37,747 nt of DNA. Source: Streptomyces sp. UW30 (GTDB lineage: Bacteria; Actinomycetota; Actinomycetes; Streptomycetales; Streptomycetaceae). The notes beneath the pieces are model-generated. The model did not search any database. It was not told the origin of the DNA and saw only the letters and a list, made by a program, of their open reading frames with translations. The DNA lies in contig NZ_RDBN01000037.1 in the NCBI RefSeq assembly GCF_008042075.1, positions 1,825,106-1,862,852 of the forward strand, given 5' to 3'. Of the stretch, positions 33,079 through 37,747 are shown piece by piece; positions within the stretch are counted from its first letter, which is position 1; each line of letters begins with the position of its first letter. Both the position numbers and the translations under genes were made by a program.

Positions 33079-33909
33079 TCAGATGTCTGCACCCTCATCG
33101 GGCTCACCGGCCACCATCAGCCGCCGCAGATGCTCCGAGATCTCCGAGCGCGCCTCGGACTCCAGCCCGGCGTCCGTCACCAGGGTGTCGACCTGCTCCA
33201 GCGCCGCGAACGAACTCAGGCCCACCACACCCCACTTGGTGTGGTCGGCGATCACCACGACCCGCCGCGCCGACTGCACCAGGCGCCGGTTGGTCTCGGC
33301 CTCCGCGAGGTTCGGCGTGGACAGGCCGGCCTCGACCGATATCCCGTGCACACCGAGGAACAGCACGTCGAAGTGGAGCGCCGCGATCGCCTGGTCGGCC
33401 ACCGGGCCCACCAGCGAGTCGGACGGCGTGCGCACCCCGCCGGTCAGCACGACCGTGGCCGCGCCCTGCCGGGGGCCCGTCGTGCGCTGCGCGGCGTGGA
33501 AGACGTCGGCGACCCGCACCGAGTTGGTGACCACGGTGAGGTCGGGAACGTCGACCAGCTGGTGCGCCAGCGCGAACGTCGTCGTACCGCCCGACAGCGC
33601 GATCGCGCTGCCCGGCGCGACCAACTCGGCCGCCGCCCGCGCGATGTCCTCCTTGGCCGTCAGCTCAAGACCCGACTTGGCCTCGAAGCCCGGCTCGTGC
33701 GTGCTCGCCTCGACGACCGGTACCGCGCCGCCGTGCACCTTCTCCAGCACACCCTGCCGGGCGAGCGCGTCGAGATCGCGGCGCACCGTCATGTCCGACA
33801 CGCCGAGCTTGCGGGTCAGCTCGTTGACACGCACCCCGCCGCGGCGCCGTACCTCGTCCAGGATCAGGGCGCGCCGCTGCTCCGCGAGGAGGTTCTGATT
33901 CTCGCTCAC
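33079..33909 (-). CDS. DeoR-family transcriptional regulator (second copy type)
   Basis: The 276-residue protein has an N-terminal DeoR helix-turn-helix (RRALILDEVRRRGGVRVNELTRKLGVSDMTVRRDLDALARQGVLEKVHGGAVP). The sugar-phosphate sensor domain carries ALSGGTTTFALAHQL, TVVTNSVRVADV, VLTGGVRTPSDSLVGP and VVVIADHTKWG. The preferred start is the GTG at 33909 (VSENQNLL) with a ggag site; an ATG at 33945 with agggggtgcgcaggg is also possible. No sugar-metabolism gene lies next to it, so its targets are probably elsewhere. It shares its layout with, but is clearly different from, the regulator at 17141-17920. Confidence 0.9.
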   Translation of the reverse strand: MSENQNLLAEQRRALILDEVRRRGGVRVNELTRKLGVSDMTVRRDLDALARQGVLEKVHGGAVPVVEASTHEPGFEAKSGLELTAKEDIARAAAELVAPGSAIALSGGTTTFALAHQLVDVPDLTVVTNSVRVADVFHAAQRTTGPRQGAATVVLTGGVRTPSDSLVGPVADQAIAALHFDVLFLGVHGISVEAGLSTPNLAEAETNRRLVQSARRVVVIADHTKWGVVGLSSFAALEQVDTLVTDAGLESEARSEISEHLRRLMVAGEPDEGADI

Positions 33910-34199
33910 GTACGCTCCGGTCCTTTCGCCGCTGCCGTCAGACATCCCTGCGCACCCCCTCCGACAAGGACATTCTCGCCCCTTCCGGTGCGCGGGACGA
34001 CCCATCCTCGCACGGAGGGGTACCGGTCGCGCCACTGGCCGTCACGACGCGCGCATGTCACTTCGGCATCTCCTGTTCCCCTCTACTTCACACGGAACGG
34101 GGAGATTCCGTGACGAGAGGTGTGAGGGACCGTCCCGAGGGAGATCCTTGTGCCCGCACGGACAGAAGCCGACGGCTCGTCACGGGGGAAGTGCGAACA
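33910..34199. other. Divergent intergenic region between the DeoR and membrane-hydrolase genes
   Basis: Several short open frames begin here, but none resembles a known protein. The patch gcatctcctgttcccctctacttcacacggaacgg (about 34064-34100) is less GC-rich and may hold the promoter of the downstream gene. No repeat was seen. Confidence 0.4.
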
Positions 34200-36566
34200 G
34201 TGGAACGTGCGCCGGAACGCGCCGCCGACAACAGGGCGGACGCGACGACGAAGGAGTCCGCGGACCAGGGCACGAGCGCCGAGAGCGCCGGAGCCGCCCT
34301 GGAACTCCTGGTCCACGGGGTCGGCGGCACCACGCCGCAGGAGATGCTCGACGATCCGCGTACCGTGCGGATCACCGGCGACGACACGGCCGCCGTCTTC
34401 CGGCGCGCCGACGACGCCGAGGACCGACCCGACGACCACCAGGGACAACCCGTCCCCGAGGCCTACGTCTGGTGCAACCTCACCTCCGGCAACAGCGCAC
34501 GCGCCCTGTGGCTGTTGCTGCTGCCCTTCATGGTGGTCAACCTCGCCCACTGGATGCGCCCCACCACCCGGGACCGCGCCCGGACGGTGCGCCTGTACGG
34601 CCTGCTCGTACGGCTCGCGGGGCTGACGCTCACGGTGCTGCTCGTCGCGGCCGCCTGCGAGGTCGCCCTCGACCTCGCGGCCTGGCAGTGCGCGGGCACG
34701 CGCGCGTGCGCCGAGCGGCACAGCTGGCTGGGCTTCCTGTCCCCGGCGGTCTCGGACGACGGCTGGTGGAGCCACCCCGGCCGCAGGCTCGCCCTCGCCG
34801 CCTTGGTGCCCGCCGCGCTGACCGGCCTGCTGTGGTACCTCTCCCGCCGTACCTGGAGCGCGTACGAGTCCCAACAGCCGATGACCCGCGCACCCGAGCC
34901 CGACGAGGAGTCCGGCAACACCTCTCTCGGCCGCCCCGGCTTCTGGTACGGCCGTCGCCTGGTCGCCCGGCTGCGCGCCGCGCACACCGCCGCCGGTCTG
35001 CTGACGGTCGCCGCGGCGGTCGCCTCGGCGGCGGCCCGCTTCGACCGCGGGTCCGGCGGCCCCGCGCTGCTCGACACACTGGGCTGGGCCCTGGACGCGG
35101 CGATCGTCGCCTGCGCGGCCGTGGTGGTCTGGGTGGTCTGCCGCCGGGGCCGCAGCGAGAACCGCCTCGACCAGGAACTCGACGAGCATCTCGTACGACG
35201 GCTGCCGCTCGCCGCCCTCGTCCTGCTGGCGCTCGCCCTGGTGTACGCCGGATGGGACCGGCCGGGCTGGACGTCGGCCGGCCGGCTCCCGGGCGACCCC
35301 ACCTTCGGCGCGATCGCCTTCTTCCAGGGCCTGCTCGTCATCGTCCTCGCCGTCGTCGCCCACCTTCTGCACCGCGCACAGCCCGACCCGCGCGCCGCGA
35401 TGCGCGGCCTCGGCGGACCGGCCGTGGTGATGCTGGCCTGCGCCCTCGGCGGAGTGATGTCCGGCGGCGTCGCCCAGCGGGTCGCCGACTGGCTGGACGG
35501 CACCGGCGCGTCCATCGTCGGCCCGCCGGTCCTGCTGACCTGGCAGGCGTCCGTGATCCCGCCGCTGCTGGTCCTTCTTCTGCTGCTGTGCGGCTGGCTG
35601 GCATGGCGGGCCTGGCGGCTGCGCCGTACCGAGCTGGGCAAGGTGGAGGTCGACTACGTCGGAGAGCCCCGGGACACGGCCCGTACCCGCCGCATCGCGA
35701 CCACGCGCGCGATGGCGACGCTCACCGACCGCGCCCCCCTCGTCGTCGCCGTCACGTCCACGGCGACCCTGCTCCTCGGGGCCGGAGCCCTGGTCGGCGC
35801 TCTCACCACCGACGAGACACCGAGCGACGCCGCCGACGCGACGTACGCCTTCGTGCACGGCGCCGCCCAGACCGCGCAGGCACTGGGCTCCTGGCTGATC
35901 GGCGTCGGCTTCATACTGTTCGTCACCTGGGGCAGGCGCGCCTACAAGGACGCCTCGGCGCGGCGCACCATCGGCATTCTGTGGGACGTCGGCACCTTCT
36001 GGCCCCGCGCCGCGCACCCCTTCGCGCCGCCCTGTTACGCCGAACGCGCGGTGCCCGACCTCACCTGGCGGATGGCGACCTGGACCCGCGCCGGGGAAGG
36101 CCGCCGTCTCGTCATCTCCGGACACTCCCAGGGCAGCGTCCTCGCGGCCGCAGCGGCCTGGCAGCTGACGCCGACGGACCGCAAGCGGGTCGCGCTGCTG
36201 ACGTACGGCTCGCCGCTGGAGCGCCTGTACGGCCGCTGGTTCCCGGCGCACTTCGGCCCGGCCGCGCTCACCTCACTGCACGGCGAGGTCGACTGCTGGC
36301 GCAACCTGTACCGGCTCACCGACCCCATCGGCGGCCCGGTGCGGCTGCCCGGCGACCCCGCAGTGGATTGCGAGGCGCTCAAGGACCCGCTGGCGTACGG
36401 CCGTACACCCGAACACCCCCTGCCGGCCCCCATCCTCGGCCACGGCGAATACCAGGCCGACCCGGTGTTCGCGGAGGAACGGGAGCGGCTGCTGGCCCGG
36501 CTGAGGCCCGAGGGCCAGGACGCCGGGGTGCCGACGCAGCGGCCCGAGGCCCCGCCCGAGAGCTGA
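34200..36566 (+). CDS. Large membrane protein with a lipase-like alpha/beta-hydrolase region
   Basis: The protein has about 788 residues. The N-terminal part has LELLVHGVGGTTPQEML, which looks like the first strand and oxyanion loop of an alpha/beta hydrolase. About seven to nine hydrophobic segments follow, for example LWLLLLPFMVVNLAH, LAALVLLALALVYAG and VIPPLLVLLLLLCGWLAW. The C-terminal part has the nucleophile elbow VISGHSQGSVLAAAAAW (Ser near 643), then LLTYGSPLERLYGRWFP and WRNLYRLTDPIGG, as in bacterial lipases. The hydrolase fold thus seems to be split by the membrane region. The start is uncertain: the GTG at 34200 has gggggaa upstream, and an in-frame ATG exists at 34110. I do not know its substrate; membrane lipid is a guess. 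Confidence 0.8.
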   Translation: MERAPERAADNRADATTKESADQGTSAESAGAALELLVHGVGGTTPQEMLDDPRTVRITGDDTAAVFRRADDAEDRPDDHQGQPVPEAYVWCNLTSGNSARALWLLLLPFMVVNLAHWMRPTTRDRARTVRLYGLLVRLAGLTLTVLLVAAACEVALDLAAWQCAGTRACAERHSWLGFLSPAVSDDGWWSHPGRRLALAALVPAALTGLLWYLSRRTWSAYESQQPMTRAPEPDEESGNTSLGRPGFWYGRRLVARLRAAHTAAGLLTVAAAVASAAARFDRGSGGPALLDTLGWALDAAIVACAAVVVWVVCRRGRSENRLDQELDEHLVRRLPLAALVLLALALVYAGWDRPGWTSAGRLPGDPTFGAIAFFQGLLVIVLAVVAHLLHRAQPDPRAAMRGLGGPAVVMLACALGGVMSGGVAQRVADWLDGTGASIVGPPVLLTWQASVIPPLLVLLLLLCGWLAWRAWRLRRTELGKVEVDYVGEPRDTARTRRIATTRAMATLTDRAPLVVAVTSTATLLLGAGALVGALTTDETPSDAADATYAFVHGAAQTAQALGSWLIGVGFILFVTWGRRAYKDASARRTIGILWDVGTFWPRAAHPFAPPCYAERAVPDLTWRMATWTRAGEGRRLVISGHSQGSVLAAAAAWQLTPTDRKRVALLTYGSPLERLYGRWFPAHFGPAALTSLHGEVDCWRNLYRLTDPIGGPVRLPGDPAVDCEALKDPLAYGRTPEHPLPAPILGHGEYQADPVFAEERERLLARLRPEGQDAGVPTQRPEAPPES

Positions 36567-36597
36567 TCCGGGCCACTCAGGAGGGGGCCGACCGGGG

Positions 36598-37747
36598 TCA
36601 GAGCAGCTCCGGCAGGTCCTCCGTGTAGAGCAGCGTCAGGTCGTCCGTGCTGGGATCCGCCAGCTGGGCGACCCGGCTCGCGTGCCGTTCCACCATCGCC
36701 TCGAAGGTCTGGCGCGCCGTGCGGCCGTTGCCGAACGCCGGGCCCTTGGGGAGCGCCGTGAAGTACTTCAGCAGGGCGTCGGCCACGTCCGGACCGAGCC
36801 GGTACTCGTGCTCCTCGGCCTGCTGCTCCACGATCCGCAGCAGCTCCTCGGGGCCGTAGTCGCTGAAGGTGATGGTGCGTGAGAAACGGGACGCCACACC
36901 GGGGTTGACCGACAGGAAGCGCTCCATCTCGGCCGTGTACCCCGCGACGATCACCACGACCGCGTCCCGGTGGTCCTCCATCAGCTTCACCAGCGTGTCG
37001 ATGGCCTCCTTGCCGAAGTCCCGGCCCGAGTCCTCCGGCGACAGCGCGTACGCCTCGTCGATGAACAGCACACCGCCGCGTGCCTTATCGAAGGCTTCCT
37101 GGGTGCGGATCGCGGTGGAGCCGATGTGCTCGCCGACCAGGTCGACGCGGGACACCTCGACCAGGTGGCCCTTCTCCAGGACGCCCAGGGAGGCGAGGAT
37201 CTCGCCGTACAGGCGGGCGACCGTGGTCTTGCCGGTGCCGGGGGAGCCGGTGAAGACCAGATGGCGCTTGACGGACGCCGCCTTGAGACCGGCCTGCTGA
37301 CGGCGCCGGCCCACCTCGATCATGTCGGTGAGCGCGCGCACCTCGCGCTTGACGCTGTCCAGGCCCACCAGCGCGTCCAGTTCACCGAGGACGGCCTTCG
37401 ACGTCCGCGACGGCTTCTCGGCCTCGGCGGCGGCGATCAGCGGCTCCTGCTCGGTGGTGCGCTGGCCGGGGATGGCGCCGAGGAGGCCGGGGGACTGGTG
37501 AGCCGTCTGCACGGCGGGTTCCGGCGCCGAGGGCGGCTGCCTGAGGCCCGCGCTCTCGTCGCTGGTGCAGTCCTCCACGTCCGGGCCCGCCCCGGAGGCC
37601 GCGTCCGGGCCGCTGTCCGCGAACTCGTAACCGCCGCGCGCGCACCGCTCCGTACGGCACTTGCGCAGCGTCGTGCGGCAGCCGTCGATCACATGGAAGC
37701 CGTAGCCGGCGCTGCCCCGCACCCGGCAGTTCAGGAAGGTGCCACGG
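36598..37747 (-). CDS. C-terminal part of a beta-helix / AAA+ (CbbX/SpoVK-like) ATPase; runs off the right edge
   Basis: The frame is open through the right edge and has no start in the window. The first visible residues (RGTFLNCRVRGSAGYGFHVIDGCRTTLRKCRTERCARGGYEF) have the spacing of a right-handed parallel beta-helix repeat. An acidic, Pro/Ser-rich linker of about 70 residues leads to an AAA+ domain: LDALVGLDSVKREVRAL, Walker A TGSPGTGKTT, Walker B GVLFIDEAYAL, sensor VVVIVAGYTAEM and an arginine finger in VASRFSRTI. This AAA branch includes CbbX, SpoVK and the EccA proteins of type VII secretion, which remodel protein partners. It is convergent with the membrane-hydrolase gene (31 bases between stops). 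The fusion points to a target-recognition role for the beta-helix. Confidence 0.88.
   Translation of the reverse strand, partial: RGTFLNCRVRGSAGYGFHVIDGCRTTLRKCRTERCARGGYEFADSGPDAASGAGPDVEDCTSDESAGLRQPPSAPEPAVQTAHQSPGLLGAIPGQRTTEQEPLIAAAEAEKPSRTSKAVLGELDALVGLDSVKREVRALTDMIEVGRRRQQAGLKAASVKRHLVFTGSPGTGKTTVARLYGEILASLGVLEKGHLVEVSRVDLVGEHIGSTAIRTQEAFDKARGGVLFIDEAYALSPEDSGRDFGKEAIDTLVKLMEDHRDAVVVIVAGYTAEMERFLSVNPGVASRFSRTITFSDYGPEELLRIVEQQAEEHEYRLGPDVADALLKYFTALPKGPAFGNGRTARQTFEAMVERHASRVAQLADPSTDDLTLLYTEDLPELL

Noticed and set aside
1-37747. tRNA genes, rRNA, CRISPR arrays, insertion sequences, attachment sites and riboswitches
   Set aside because: I saw no tRNA-like cloverleaf, regular spaced repeats, transposase or integrase motif, or known riboswitch core, though a covariance-model search could find weak cases.

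Overview
The window is very GC-rich, with Streptomyces-type codon use (almost every third codon position is G or C), GTG starts, ATGA start/stop overlaps, DmdR/IdeR-type iron boxes and an intergenic repeat of a kind I recall from Streptomyces chromosomes. It is best read as chromosomal DNA of a Streptomyces species or a close relative. No phage, IS element, CRISPR array, rRNA or tRNA gene was seen.

Region 1 (1-15172) is the 3' part of an iron-regulated non-ribosomal siderophore cluster. It holds two NRPS genes: one with the layout (C)-A-T-C-A-T-E, with specificity residues for Ser and for N5-formyl-N5-hydroxyornithine; the other ArCP-Cy-A-T, an aryl-carrier/heterocyclisation module with a Cys-like code. 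They are followed by a siderophore-binding lipoprotein, a formyltransferase, an ornithine N5-monooxygenase and an EntB-like isochorismatase. Three iron boxes lie in front of these tailoring and uptake genes. Together they predict a mixed aryl-azoline / hydroxamate siderophore containing serine and D-formyl-hydroxyornithine. The isochorismatase lacks both residues that align with the catalytic Asp and Lys of EntB. The first ~350 bases, where the N-terminal half of the first condensation domain should be, are scrambled and carry short direct and inverted repeats. Aryl-acid synthesis, aryl-AMP ligase, permease, MbtH and thioesterase genes are not in the window and may lie upstream.

Region 2 (15208-25974) is mainly carbohydrate and housekeeping functions: a GH15 glucoamylase/trehalase-like enzyme; a DeoR regulator divergent from a SIS isomerase/deaminase and a class II aldolase (amino-sugar or tagatose-type catabolism); an RlmG-like rRNA methyltransferase; an AlkB-like dioxygenase; a ROK regulator; a SnoaL-like protein; an RpiB/LacAB-family isomerase with changed active-site residues; a phosphotriesterase-family hydrolase coupled to a DUF4865 gene; and a TetR regulator with a palindromic operator-like site. 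Two convergent gene pairs here end on the same CTAG tetranucleotide, so their stop codons overlap.

Region 3 (26183-37747) has a SHOCT protein / ABC ATPase / FtsX-permease operon, a HATPase_c protein of the anti-sigma type, a small hypothetical protein, a Cds1-like cysteine desulfhydrase with repeated motifs in its leader, an interspersed repeat, a SRPBCC protein, a second DeoR regulator, a large membrane protein with a lipase-like C-terminal domain, and the C-terminal part of a beta-helix/AAA+ fusion that runs off the right edge.
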